A DNA stretch of 64,000 nucleotides from Lepus europaeus (lineage: Eukaryota > Chordata > Mammalia > Lagomorpha > Leporidae). The position numbers and the translations under genes were made by a program. The notes beneath the pieces are model-generated. The model had not been told where the DNA came from. It searched no databases and saw only the letters and a program-made list of their open reading frames with translations. Of this stretch, positions 1 through 12,389 are shown piece after piece (the stretch's first letter is position 1; each line of letters starts with the position of its first letter). The stretch spans positions 116,028,709 to 116,092,708 of the forward strand of contig NC_084830.1 of assembly GCF_033115175.1 (NCBI RefSeq). Reading direction: 5' to 3'.

Positions 1-1475
1 TGTCTCAAAGAGTCAATTTCATTCCAAAAAAGGTGTAAGACAGCAGATGGGGAAGCTGAGACTATGATTCTTTTATACCAAGTATTTCATTCTTTTACAT
101 GAAGTATCAGTAAGATTCCTGTCTAGCAAAACTTTTATCTTGCTAAATTATAAAACTGAATGTTCTAAGAAAAATGGGTTTTATTTGTAAGCAAGGGAAA
201 AATCCATTTTCAGTGTGGAAGGTAAATTTGTCACCTAGAGAAGCTTACACAATCAGTTCGGCCCTGCTAGGAGGTTAGTATGCTCCTTTTGTTTGTCTTC
301 CTCTTCACTAAATCCTTTGTAAAAATCAGAGATGTACTTTCCAAGGTCATGGAATGTGTGAAAGATCTGGAAAGAGTTAAAGATCTGAAAAGAGTAGAGA
401 TGAAGTTCAATTTTGAGCTGTGTCACAGATTTTAAAGGAACTCACATGATTAACATAGTTTAATTAGTTAACTTTGCAACAAAATTGATATAATACATGT
501 ATTTACTACCTATTTTGCTATTTTTTAATTGAATATTGATAGACATGTGAACAGCTTTGTTATTTTCATTATTGACTAAATTCACTTTTTGAGAAAGCCA
601 GTTTCATAACAAAGTTTTTTTTTGTTTTGTTTTCAACTGATTTCACTGAGCTGTAACTTTTCTGCACTTCATGATTTATACTGTAAAAATCTGATTGCCT
701 GAAGCTACATACTTAAGTTATCACACTAAAGATTGATTTAAATTGAGTGTAATTATATGCCTAGAATCTTTAAAAATTTTTACCCCTATTTAACCATTAA
801 TTTTCAAAATCATAATTATCCACAATAAGTTTAGTTGGTGGTCCTGAATCAGTGTCTATTAAAATAAAATCTATATGCTAGTTAATTTAATCTGATTAGA
901 AGAGAATCACATGCATAGTTACTAACACGTTGAGCAATTTTGTAAATCTGAAATCGAGTCTCTTAATTTTTACAGCTGTAAAATGTGTTAGAATCACCCA
1001 CATTAAAATGATGCTAATGTTATCAAATTCATCCATTAGCTTGGAACTTTAAAAATATAAATGAGATTCTACATCTTATGTATTATATTGAAAAAGATGA
1101 AGTCTGAAAAGTTTGAAAATACAGTTTTATCAAGTGCATATAGCATCAGGCAGTTTCATATGCTTTGTGACAAGTCTTAACTGGAGAAAGATTTAATAAC
1201 ATATTTCAAAAATTTAAATTATCAAATTATTGACTAGTAATTTCATTTTCAGGAATTAACCTAATAGATTTTCTCATCAAGGTATTCTGAGGTATGTGCA
1301 AGATGATTAATTTTTGGCATTGTGAATAGCTAATGTCATTAAAGATATTCTGAAATTGCAGAAAAACTTGTCTTTAGACATTGAAATGATTGCATATATG
1401 TGCTGATATATAGTCTCTACAAAATAAATAAGCAGTGTGTATTCTCTGCTCACATCTGTATTTCAAAGGGATGTT
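1..1475. other. AT-rich unique sequence
   Basis: I see no gene, RNA gene or recognisable repeat here. Stop codons are dense in all frames and there is no sustained coding bias. Confidence 0.6.
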
Positions 1476-1477
1476 AC

Positions 1478-1511
1478 TGTATATATATATATATATGTAT
1501 ATGTATATATT
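1478..1511. repeat. TA/TATG microsatellite
   Basis: A run of alternating TA with interspersed TG steps, an ordinary AT-rich simple repeat. Confidence 0.85.
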
Positions 1512-1683
1512 CTAATATAAAAACATATTTTGGTGTGTTTGCATCTGTAGTTTTGAAATACAGCAAAATTTGTTCTAATAATGGATGCCACTGGTAATGG
1601 GTGCTCAGAATCAGAGGGCTGAAGGCATAAAACTTCTGTTATCAGCATATGTATTACTTTTCATTTTTAAAATCATTATGCAG

Positions 1684-2012
1684 GGATTGGCACTGTGGTG
1701 TAGCAGGTAAAGCTACAGCCTACAGTGTCAGCATCCCAAATGGACACTGGTTTGAGTCCCAGCTCCTCCATTTCTGATCCAGCTCTCCACTATGGCCTGG
1801 GAAAGCAGTAGAAGATGGCCTAAGTCCTTGGGCCCCTGTACCCATGTGGGAGACCTGCAAGAAGCTCCTGGCTCCTGGCTTCAGACAGGACCAGCTCAGC
1901 CATTGTAGACATCTGGGGAGTGAACCTGTGGATGGAAGATCTCCCTCTCTCTTTCTCTTTCTGCCTCTCTGTAACTCTACCTTTCAAATAAATAAATAAA
2001 TCTTAAAAAACT
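1684..2012 (+). mobile_element. CSINE (lagomorph C-repeat), full length
   Basis: The tRNA-like head (ggcactgtggtgtagcagg) is followed by the conserved body (agctcctggctcctggcttc), a CT-rich segment and an AAATAAATAAAT tail. This is a non-coding pol III retroposon moved by L1 proteins. Divergence from other copies suggests moderate age, and the TSD is not clear. Confidence 0.93.
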
Positions 2013-2241
2013 CATTTTTCAAAGAAAAGAGAGGGAGTATTCTAGTTTTCTGCATGCAACACTAAAATATCACTATGAATACAAAGACTGTCTTATACAT
2101 CACGCTGGATGTTTCAAAGATGCTGTCATACCAGTTCTATCTAGTTTCCAATGACTTAGCAGTGACCTTGATTCTAGAATGAGTATCATCGCAAAGTCTG
2201 ATTTAAGAATAGAACACCAGGTCTTTATAGAAAGCTATTTC

Positions 2242-2566
2242 GGGGCCAGCGCTGTGGCACAGTGGGTTAAAGCCCTGGCCTGAAGTGTCGGCATCCCATA
2301 TGAGTGCCAGTTCTAGTCCCTGCTGCTCTTCTTCTGATCCAGCTCTCTGTTGTGGCCTGAGAAAGCAGTGGAGGATGGCCCAAGTCCTTGGGCCCCTGCA
2401 ACTGCGTGGGAGACCAGGAAGAAGCTCCTGGGTCCTGGCTCGTATCGGCACAGTTTCAGCCTTTGCAGCCATCTGGGGAGTGAACCAGCAAATGGAAGAC
2501 CTCTCCCTCTGTCTCTACCTCTCTCTGTAATTCTGTCTTTCAAATAAATAAAAATAAATCTTAAAA
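2242..2566 (+). mobile_element. CSINE, full length
   Basis: Complete C-repeat with tRNA-like head and AAATAAATAAAAATAAATC tail. The flanks share an imperfect TSD (aaagctatttc at 2231-2241, aaagctacttc at 2567-2577). Open frames on both strands here lie within the SINE and are not genes. Confidence 0.94.
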
Positions 2567-2577
2567 AAAGCTACTTC

Positions 2578-4903
2578 TTATGTATATAATTTTCCAAATT
2601 ATTTAGGCAAGTCATAAACTTTAATTCAGCAATTAGATACATATAGTCACACTAGGACTGCTCACTTTTCCCCAACTCTTACAGGTATCTGGTCACCTAA
2701 CCTTGATCTATATCCCTATGGTTTGTTTCTTTTTTATTCTGCAAAAGAATATGAAAGGCTTTTGCCAAACAACATTACAGCCAAGAACTGATGCTGTGAG
2801 ACTGGAAGCTTGCCCCATGCTGTAAGAATAAGATTGTATCATTAAACTGGGCTCTCAGGTATTTGCCAACCTGGGTAATGATGTCTCACTGGGATACCTG
2901 CCCTTTTGGCAGCCTCCCATCCAGGCACGAGTCAGCAATCACAATTAGTGTGAGATCGGATGAGAGTGCCAAGTCTGCAGAAACAAATGCAGAGGAAATG
3001 CAGTAAAGTCTGAAATGCAACTGGAGCGGTAACAATCCTCAAGGCAAAATTTGCTCAATTCTAAAAGGGTAAATAAAGCAATGATAGATTGACTGCCAAA
3101 CTATATTCTCTGTGCAGGTATGCCTGATCATCATGTCATTCATTCTGCGATCTCAAAGTGCTCCAAATGTGATTCTCTTCGCCCAAATAGTTTCATGGAC
3201 CTTTTCCCAGATAGCAGAAAGAAGTGAAAGGGTTAAGGATTCCCTTTGAGGACAACCAGAACAAGCTTTATTTTTTTACTGATGAGGACAGGAAAACCAT
3301 ACAATAATAATAAAAAAAAAAAAACAAAGAATAAAATGGCACTGTTTCAGAAAATTCACACAATGGATTTATCAGGTGAGAGATACCTTTAAATACCTGA
3401 AGTACAGTTGGAGGATAGGTTGACAAGATTTTAAATTATTGCATTCCTTCCTGTAATTATGCTCTCCATGCTGTTCAGTCACCGTGAAGCTATATCTGTA
3501 ATTATGAGTCACTTTTAACTCATATATATTTGTTTGTTGAACCATGTTTTTTGACTATATGTCTCTGATACTCAATAGTTCCATTCTCAAGCAGCTAGCA
3601 TATTACGAACAGGAAATATGTATAAATGAGTACTTGGTGGAAAAGTTTAGTATTATTTCTCTATATATTATCAGTGTTTCCACTAATATTGTAACTCAGA
3701 CACATTTAGAGGAATGAAAAGTTGTAATATTTGCTGATTTACAACTTGGAATTGGTTGACCCATACCAATACTTGGAAAAATCCCCGAAAGAGGTAGAAT
3801 ACTACAAAGACAGAAAAAGAAACATAAGGTGTCTACTTTTGACCCTTTTGGTTGTCCTTTAGTGTCTTAATAAACATTATACAGAATCACAGAGCATTCA
3901 CAATTACATTAAGAGTTACTTTAGATTTAGATTTTTCTCTCCATCTAGCCTGAAGGAGATGCCAAATGTTGCTATTCCAAGTCAAATATGCTTTTAAGTC
4001 TTGGTTAAATAGGTCCCCAATTGAATTTAAATATCTTTTGTTTCTCCCTACATAAGTGCCATTATTGAAACTCCTTAAATTTATAGACACCAAAACCATC
4101 AATGAAAAAAAAAACCTTGTCAAAATGGGCTTACAGGTGGACATTCTACTTACTCTCTCATGCATTTAATTGAATTCCATGCAATTTCATGTGCATTATA
4201 ATAGACTTCTTTTACACCATCAGGAAACAAGTTCTAAAACATGTGCTGTGCTTTAAACATCACATAAATATTCAGCGAGGGAAAGAAAAACAGTTCTAAA
4301 GAAGTATAGTAATTTTACAGTCTCTGGTTTCTAATAAATTTTTACAGCAATTCTAAACTGCATTAGCAAATCCCAGTTTATTGTCAGGCTTCTGCACAAC
4401 ATCCCTCAATGACATGTCAAATCTCTACCACAGCAGTTGAACTCTTAAAGCTGTCCTCATTGGCAAGACTCCTGTCAGATTAAATTGCCAGCTCTTGTCA
4501 AGTAAAGATATATGATCTGATCATAGCCTCCTGATGATGGCATGTGCTGTCCTTTCCTGGTGGCTGGATTGTAAATTCCCAGGACATTCCAATAGCCACA
4601 GATTTTGCGAATGCAAACAGAATTTACTAACCTTTCAAAATGATGATTCTCCCTTGAATGAAACATCTAATCATTTTCACAATATGACTCTAATTTGTGT
4701 GTTCCTATTGTGCACCATTTATCAACACATTGACTAGTTAAATGCTTATTTTCTGCTTCTCTCTACTTTCTTGTCACTCCATAATTAAATCTCATGAGTG
4801 TGAATCTCTCAAGACACTATATTTCATTTTAGGAATCCAGAACATCAGATATAAAGAAAAATAATTCTTTTGCTACTTTAGATTTAGATTCCTGTTAAAA
4901 TAA
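2578..4903. other. Unique sequence, no gene seen
   Basis: No repeat family was recognised. The part around 2740-3250 is less AT-rich and more complex than its surroundings and could be a conserved non-coding block, which needs alignment to decide. An A-run lies near 3310-3324. Confidence 0.5.
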
Positions 4904-4929
4904 TCTGTGTGTGTGTGTGTGTGTGTGTG
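4904..4929. repeat. (GT)n microsatellite
   Basis: About twelve uninterrupted GT units. Confidence 0.95.
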
Positions 4930-5534
4930 GAAACTCTAAGAATACATGGACAAGAATGGTATTCATGGTGTCAAATTTTCAAACACTGAAAATAAAATAT
5001 ATTCTTTGTATGAGATATGTCATGACTCACACCTCAGGAAATATTACATATGTCATGAGACAGGGTGACATATAGTCCTACAGTTTTTCACTTTAATTCA
5101 GGTAATCACATCTTTAAAATAAATAAACTGTACATATGACAACTATAAACAGCAGCTTTACCCAGAAGAATTCAGAATCTAAGACATTTTACATGCCTCA
5201 TGATGTGTTCAAAATAGATTTCAACAGCTAAAACTTCTTTTGTGGCATGGCAGCAATTACTAACCTCCATATATCTAAGACAGCTAGGATCACTTTAAGT
5301 GGTAAATAGAATAGGCAGGAAGATATTACTCTATAAATAAAGTGTTAGAGTATGTGGGAAAGTGTATATTTTGTGGCAAATTATATTGAGCACTATAAAT
5401 TTCATTAAACAATGAATTCTGCTCAATTCTAGATAAAATGATACTCTGAGCCATAAATTAAAATTCAACATGGATTTACTTACAAAGTAATGAATTAATA
5501 TATTTTTCAAATCCAGTCTAAGAATAGCTTTCAG
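4930..5534. other. AT-rich unique sequence
   Basis: Nothing recognisable. A minus-strand frame ending near 5331 is an accidental extension of the antisense of the neighbouring SINE. Confidence 0.55.
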
Positions 5535-5876
5535 GGCTGGTGTCATGGCATAGCAGGTTAAACTGCCACCTGCCATGTTGGCATTCCATATGGTGCCGCT
5601 TCGAGTCTTGGCTGCTCCAGTTCCAATCCCGCTCCCTGCTAATGGCCTGGGAAAGCAGAGGAAGGCAGGCCAAGAGCCAACAACATGGCAGACCTGGCAA
5701 AAGCTCCTGGCTTGTGGCTTCTGCCTGCCCCAGCCCTGGCCATTGAGAGCATTTGGGGAGTGAACCAGCAGATGGAAGATTGATCTGTCTCTTTCTCTTT
5801 CTCTCTCTCTTTCTCTTTCTGTCTCTCCCTCTCTATATTTAATTGTGCCTTTAAAATAAATAAAAATGAATCTTAA
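5535..5876 (+). mobile_element. CSINE, full length, diverged
   Basis: C-repeat body with head ggctggtgtcatggcatagc, a long CT-rich stretch (about 5785-5840) and an AAATAAATAAAAATGAATC tail. Numerous differences from the other copies mark an older insertion. The TSD is not clear. Confidence 0.92.
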
Positions 5877-6157
5877 AATGAATATTTTGTCATAGTTCCC
5901 TATATTATCAACTATTAAATGTTTAATTATAAAAATACATTCTGTATTATGTTTCCATGTATATTTATTCCACAAAAGGTTTCATACCCATCCTAAATGA
6001 GTCAAAAGATTAAAATCACTTGTTGAAACTTGGATTTATCCATAAATTAGGGAATTATAGGCTTAATTTAATCTATTCCATTATAATATTGGTCCTTACT
6101 GAAATATCCACCAGTTATCCACAAAACAGTCATGCATGTTTAAAAACACATTTCTTT

Positions 6158-6508
6158 GGCCGGCGCCGTGGCTCAACAGGCTAATCCTCCGCCTTGCGGC
6201 GCCGGCACACCGGGTTCTAGTCCCGGTCGGGGCACCGATCCTGTCCCGGTTGCCCCTCTTCCAGGCCAGCTCTCTGCTGTGGCCAGGGAGTGCAGTGGAG
6301 GATGGCCCAAGTGCTTGGGCTCTGCACCCCTTGGGAGACCAGGATAAGCACCTGGCTCCTGCCATCGGAACAGCGCGGTGCGCCGGCCGCAGCGCGCTAC
6401 CGCAGCGGCCATTGGAGGGTGAACCAACGGTAAAGGAAGACCTTTCTCTCTGTCTCTCTCTCTCTCTCACTGTCCACTCTGCCTGTCAAAAAAAAAAAAA
6501 TTAAAAAA
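6158..6508 (+). mobile_element. GC-rich young-type CSINE with 16-bp TSD
   Basis: Complete copy of the GC-rich subfamily. The A-box-like tggctcaacagg is at 6169-6180 and the B-box-like ggttctagtcc at 6213-6223. The CT-rich middle is followed by CCACTCTGCCTGTC and an A-tail. A 16-bp TSD, aaaaacacatttcttt, flanks it at 6142-6157 and 6509-6524 with no mismatch, which supports a young insertion. Confidence 0.97.
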
Positions 6509-6524
6509 AAAAACACATTTCTTT

Positions 6525-6851
6525 TACTATAGAAATTGACTCAGTTTAGTCTATCACTATGTATTTTTAAAGATCTGAGTTGGTCTTGATGAGTTGATCT
6601 AGCCATAAAAGCAAAATAGCATGTGTTTTTGTCATAATTACAAAAGCATAAACTTGATTTTTAAAAAAATCCATTAATCACCTTAAATTTATTATTTTTA
6701 AGTAGGCAGATGGGAACTGCAACTTTGCTTCTGCATCAGCCTTCAAATCCAGGTCACAATACGAGACAATTTTTTATGGGTGCAAGATTTGTTTTCTGTT
6801 TCGACTGTCAGACTAAGTGAAATTATGTGTTAAATATGGTCAAATAATATT
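6525..6851. other. AT-rich spacer between two opposed SINEs
   Basis: No gene or repeat recognised. Confidence 0.55.
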
Positions 6852-6858
6852 TTACTCC

Positions 6859-7193
6859 TTTTTTTTTTTTTTTTTTGACAGGCAGAGTGGATAGTGAGAG
6901 AGAAAGACAGAGAGAAAGGTCTTCCTTTTTGCCATTGGTTTACCCTCCAATGGCCGCTGCGGCTGGCGCATCGTGCTGATCCGAAGCCAGGAGCCAGGTG
7001 CTTCTCCTGGTCTCCCATGCGGGTGCAGGGCCCAAGGACCTGGGCCATCCTCCACTGCCTTCCCGGGCCATAGCAGAGAGCTGGCCTGGAAGAGGGGCAA
7101 CCAGGATAGAATCTGGTGCCCCAAACGGGACTAGAACCTGGTGTGCCGGCACCGCAAGGCGGAGGATTAGCCTGTTAAGCCACGGCGCTGGCC
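6859..7193 (-). mobile_element. GC-rich CSINE, minus strand
   Basis: The poly-T (A-tail complement) is followed by gacaggcagagtgg and the reverse of the C-repeat body, ending at the tRNA-like head (ccacggcgctggcc). A short TSD, ttactcc, lies at 6852-6858 and 7194-7200. Same subfamily as the copy at 6158 but inverted. Confidence 0.96.
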
Positions 7194-7200
7194 TTACTCC

Positions 7201-8800
7201 ATTTTATAACTTGAGAAAAGGCTAAAATGCCTATGATAATAATATAGCTTTAAATATTGCTAAGTTGGTATCAAAGTACAAATTTCATATTAGCTCATTC
7301 AGGTCCCCTTTCAGTATTACAGTAATACAATTCTCAGTAAGTTAAAGAGCTAAATTTCTTCAATTATATTTCATCTATTAACATGCGTGGTGTTATTTTT
7401 CTATTATCAAAACTATATTGCTTAAAGAAATAATTTGGGGTACATCTTTATGTTTATAACTTAAAGCAAACAAGATGTTAACAATTCAATGGCATGGAAT
7501 TTCTTTAATAAAAATAGTGTCCTTTTGCTAATTTAACACCTAAAATAGAAGAAGTGTTTACACACTTGTAACAGCAACCCAAATGAAAGATGTAATTTGG
7601 GGAATTTTTCTCCAATCTGTTTTACCTATCCAATTGATAAGTATTTAGCTGAATAAAACTTAGGTTTATTTTTTGCCCTGGTATCAGATTTTTTTCTCAT
7701 TTGCAGTTTTAAAAATATGCTTAAATTTTGAGCATGGGAATGAGATTTAGATAAATTCTTAGTGTCTCAATGGAACTGACATTCTATTTAAACATATCCT
7801 AAAGACTGAGTAAGTCAGCGCTCTTGACTCCTAAAAAGGACTTTTCAGCAGTCTAAACTAACTACATTAATTTCATGTAAAAAGAGGGTCAAGTGATATA
7901 TCAGAAAAACCAATGCAACAACAGATTAATGTTACTGTATTAAATTCCTATTTACATAAAATTAACATAAATATGAGTTAGTATGCCATATGCTACAGCA
8001 TCTGCTCCTCACTGTATTAATAACAAGAATGTCCCCTATAGGGATTTTGAAATTAATAGATATTTAACTTGTATTTATATATATTTAAAATTTCAACAAT
8101 ATAATATATATGAAAGTTGGCCTGTTTCAAACAGTCTGGTTCATATTCAAATGATAATTCCACCAGCTGGACTATGACCATGGTTTGTGGTAGGTGACTT
8201 CTGAGTCACTCCACATTCCTCCTTGCGTGAATATTTAATTAATTTTTAAGTTAAATGAAACCTGTGTTTCACATAATTACCCTTCTTCCTTTCCTCTGAC
8301 TCCCACTCCACCTTTGCTGGGAGTCCTCAACAACCAGCCCACAAGCAATAACTCATCATATGGGAAGATATTCTAGTATGATATTATACTTCAATTTCTG
8401 CTAATGGATTTTTCCGCAAAACAAATTTCCAGGTTTATGTAACAGCCATTTCTTCTACCTTCTAGAGTGGCTAAATATAATAAATTCCTCATACAATACT
8501 GTGCCAGAATATCAAATGTATCTACATGAAAGTGGACATGTTGCACTTTTTCCACTTTATAAATTTTGATAAAGTTTGATTGCTAATTCCTACTTCCACT
8601 TTTTAATACTTAATGCAAGTTCTGAATTGTATTCTTACATGTTCGCTTTATTCAAAGCAAAGTGAAGTTCACGAATTATTTCAAAATATTAATTTCACTT
8701 ATACTTGGTACAGTTATAATCCAAGAACAGCATGATTAACAGTATATAATAAACATAGCCTTTTAATACTATAAAATAAAACTCTCAAATACTGTAAAAT
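7201..8800. other. AT-rich unique sequence
   Basis: No gene, RNA gene or known repeat recognised. Confidence 0.55.
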
Positions 8801-8812
8801 AAAACTAAAGAT

Positions 8813-9127
8813 GGGCTGGTGCTGTGGCTCACTTGGTTAATCCTCTGCCTCTAGAGCCGGCATCCCATATGGGCACCAGGTTCTAGTACCGGTTGCTCCT
8901 CTTCCAGTCCAGCTCTCTGCCGTGGCCAGGGAGGGCAGTGGAGGATGGCACAAGTGCTTGGGCTCCTGCACCTGCATGGAAGACTAGAGAGAAGCACCTG
9001 GCTCCTGGCTTTGGATCAGCGCAGCGCCGGCTGTAGCGGCCATTTGAAGAGTGAACCAACGGAAGGAAGACCTTTCTCTCTGTCTCTCTCTCACTGTCTA
9101 ACTCTACCTATCAAATTAAAAAAAAAA
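8813..9127 (+). mobile_element. CSINE with 12-bp TSD
   Basis: Complete C-repeat of GC-rich type (gggctggtgctgtggctcac head, plain A-tail). A perfect TSD, aaaactaaagat, lies at 8801-8812 and 9128-9139. Several differences from the youngest copies suggest intermediate age. Confidence 0.96.
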
Positions 9128-9139
9128 AAAACTAAAGAT

Positions 9140-9860
9140 AATTTATTCCTCAATATGTGTGTGCAAGTGTTATATTATTTATTATATTAATTATTCAACA
9201 GGAAGGCCAATAGTAGATAGTCTAAATGGAAAACAAATCATTGGCTTAAAAGAAGAATGAATGATTTTTCTCTAAGATTCTTAGCCACTTATAAACATGG
9301 TACATTTGTTTGTGTATGTCCATATGTGTATAGCACAAATACGAGCATATATAGGTATATATGTATAGATATGGATAGATTAATATGATTCTACTGCTGC
9401 AGCTTTGTTCTTTCCCGAAGTTCATAACTAAGGATACACAGTTAAGAATCTCTCCAGATTTATTTTACTATAATCATTTGACATCTTCAATCTGTAGTCC
9501 CTTCCTCTGAAAATAACACAAGTAACAATTCATTCCTTTAAAGATTTCTGAGTATGTTATAAACACTTTCACATGTCTACATAGGCCAGATAAGATGAAT
9601 GATTTAACAAAATGCAGATGCACAGTCTTACTTTTCAAGTTGTCAGCAAGTATGTGTCTTCCATTTTTTATTCCATATAATTAACAGCATATTGCATAAG
9701 ACTTACAATAGTATTACATTGTCTACTACGATCAATGAATTTTTAGTTTGATTACAAAATTTCATATTTCAACCTACTCAATGTAAGAAGTCAAAATATT
9801 TGTACCCTGATTTTCTGTTTGATAGTTAAAATTTCTGACTTCTCAGGTTATGCTCCAAGC
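9140..9860. other. AT-rich unique sequence
   Basis: Nothing recognisable beyond short TA/TG alternation near 9300-9380. Confidence 0.55.
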
Positions 9861-9861
9861 T

Positions 9862-9990
9862 CTTACTATTCCAAATATTCTACACAGCAGGCTCTAACCC
9901 AGAGACAGTGATTCAGAATCTGCATCTTAGCAAGATGGCCAGGGAAAATGAATTCACAAGATTAACTTTAAGAAGCACTAGATTAAGAGA
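9862..9990 (-). mobile_element. MER5A-like hAT-Charlie DNA transposon fossil
   Basis: The stretch with gattcagaatctgcatcttagcaagat spread over 9911-9937, followed by a degenerate ttaagaagcactagatta end, resembles the minus orientation of the non-autonomous transposon MER5A. It is old, and the call rests on remembered consensus structure. Confidence 0.5.
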
Positions 9991-10015
9991 CACTAAAAAA
10001 TGACAAATATTGGGT

Positions 10016-10470
10016 TTTTTTAAACTTTTATTTAATGAATATAAATTTCCAGTGTACAGCTTATGGATTACAATGGGTTCCCCCGCCCATAACTTCCCTC
10101 ACACCCGCAACCCTCCCCTCTCCCGCTCCCTCTCCCCTTCCATTCAAATCAAGATTCATTTTCAATTCTCTTTATATACAGAAGATCAATTTAGTATAAA
10201 GATTTCAACAGTTCGCACCCACATAGAAACACAAAGTGAAACATACTGTTTGAGTACTAGTTATAGCATTAAATCACAATGTACAGCACATTAAGGACAG
10301 AGATTCCACATGAGGAGCAAGTGCACAGTGGCTCCTGTTGTTGACCCAACAAATTGACACTCTAGTTTATGGCGCCAGTAACCATCCTAGGCTGTCGTCA
10401 TGAGTTGCCAAGGCTATGGAAGCCTTCCAAGTTTGCCGACTCTGATCATATTTAGACAAGGTCATAAAAG
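10016..10470 (-). mobile_element. Rabbit-type L1 3' terminal segment
   Basis: Complement of a leporid L1 tail: aacttttatttaatgaatat followed by a C-rich block (10081-10140, G-rich on the element strand) and the ctctttatatacagaagatc block at 10169-10188. The same series occurs at 22022-22330. Beyond about 10470 the two copies diverge. Confidence 0.85.
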
Positions 10471-10971
10471 ACAGAGTGAGGATAGTAACCAATGATCCTA
10501 AGAGTGGCATTAACCAGGTCTGAACAATTATACAGCATTAAGTGGGGAAGAGGACCATCAGTACACACAGGTTGGGAGTAGAGCCATTGGTGGTAGAGTA
10601 GAGGTTATGATTACAAAGGAATGAGGCCCAAGTATGCTAGACAGGGTCTAGAAAAAAGGACAGAGTCATTATTAGAGGAGCTCAGAAAGGTGCTGTCTAA
10701 GCTACAATTAAGTTTTCTGATTGAGAGGCAAATAGAACCTGATAGAAGGGGCTTGAAAATAATCTGTTGGGCTTTAGGCCTTGTAAGTTAAGAGGCCCAG
10801 ACCTATCTATCTCTTCACATGGGGTATATCCTAAGGGAGGTGTGAACCTCCTAGGGGAAGGCACTCTGTTGACTTTCATTACTTGGCTGGCCTGGGAGGA
10901 GAGCTGGCCAGGTAAAGGCAGGGGGCATTTCTAACAAGAAATTTACAGTTCTGCCTGCAATGTTGCTGACC

Positions 10972-11350
10972 CTACTTGACCATCCCCTCAACTGCAGTGG
11001 TCACTTTGGAAGTTGGGCTGAGTGAAGGGCTTTTCAGCTTAGAGCCAATAAGATCTGTGGCTCTGACCTGGGCATCCTTCGACTCCAGGGCAGGTCCATT
11101 TCCAGTGATCCAACTCTTGGCAGAGCTGCCAGGGCTCTTCACAAGCTGACTTCTGCTGAAGCCCAGGCTTACCACATTGAAAGCCACTGCAATGGACTGG
11201 CCTGTTGGGTCTCCTTGAGGGCAGATCACTGTACAGATCAGCCATTAATAGGCCTGCTACCCATTGCTTCTGATGCCTAGCTTTCTTTTCCTCCTGGTTT
11301 GTGTTAAAGCAGACCAGAGGATGCAAGTCAAGGGAGTGCCCATGTCCCAT
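10972..11350 (-). pseudogene. Degenerate retroviral gag-like zinc-knuckle region
   Basis: Two overlapping minus-strand frames (11039-11350 and 10972-11229) carry a pattern resembling the nucleocapsid end of a class I endogenous retroviral gag: a knuckle-like FQCGKPG cluster, then a C-x4-H-x4-C cluster containing DHWKWTCP. One expected histidine and one cysteine position are lost, the frame is broken, and no protease or polymerase frame follows on the L1-tail side. It is a dead fossil inside the composite element. The retroviral origin is inferred from motif spacing only. Confidence 0.4.
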
Positions 11351-12389
11351 CTCTAATCTTCGGTGGCCTGAACTACAAGTCTATAGTCACAGGCATGTTC
11401 TGTAGTAGTTTTTCTAAGGTAGACAATGCCCATGAGGAAAATTATATTCTCACTTTAAAACTTTCTTTCCCTTTGGTCTGAAAGGGAGGTTTTTTCTACT
11501 TACTGCTTACTTCGCTGATGGCGAAGTGAATCTAGCTATGAGATTATTATTTAAGTTCTTATTTTGGCTATGCTATTACAGAAAAATGTTAGCCATCTCT
11601 TTTATAAGGTCTAAAGATTAAATTGTGCGTCCTACAGATTCCTTCATAATAGAATTAGTTTCCTACCTTGAAGAGAATAGAGAAATGAAAGAACAAGTTG
11701 GGCTTAGAATAGAGAAATGAGGGAGCAAGCCCTAGATCGCTTGCTGACAATAGCAATATCACATGAATACTTAGCAACCAGTTTCAACCATTAGATAACA
11801 ACTTAAGAAAACATTTACCAGAAGGTCCAATGCCTTCTATAAATTTTAAGAATCTGTATTTGAAAACACCTCTTAAATACCTAACATGGTGTAGTTTGTT
11901 TAACCAGTAAACTTTAGCACAACCATCTAAAATGTTTTTAGTTTCTTTCTACCAACACGTTTAAAACATATGATACACAGATTCAGGTCACACAAATTAA
12001 AATGTATCTTTGATTGATTTTAGCAGCTTAAATTTATGGACAATCTTATCTATAAGCCATTTAAATAAAACTCCTAATAAAATTTCCCCATGTGGACATA
12101 CAATATGTACACACATATAACATAGCATAGTAGACCAATATAGCAATTTTAATAATAGCTTTTAAAATCTTTAACTCTTTTTGTAGATTGCCAATTGATT
12201 TGAATTGCTTTTTGTTTTTAGTAACCTCAGTTAACCATACTTTCTCTCAGTTGGTACTGTTAATACATTATTGGCTTCATCTGTTTACAGAGCCATCCCA
12301 AAGTACTGAATACAATAGAAGTGGCTGGAAAAAGTCCATAGGAACCTATAGGAGGACAGCTAAACACAGAACCAACAACACTTTAGAAA

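Noticed and set aside
1400..1597. Small open frame over the TA/TG repeat
   Set aside because: The translation is microsatellite-derived (Tyr/Ile/Cys runs) and has no coding support.
5331..5975. A 214-codon minus-strand open frame
   Set aside because: Its middle is the antisense of a CSINE (an Arg/Glu run from the CT segment) and its ends are AT-rich flank.
6158..6230. tRNA gene call from A and B boxes
   Set aside because: The boxes belong to the tRNA-derived head of a CSINE. No cloverleaf with acceptor stem closes here, and the same head recurs in every copy.
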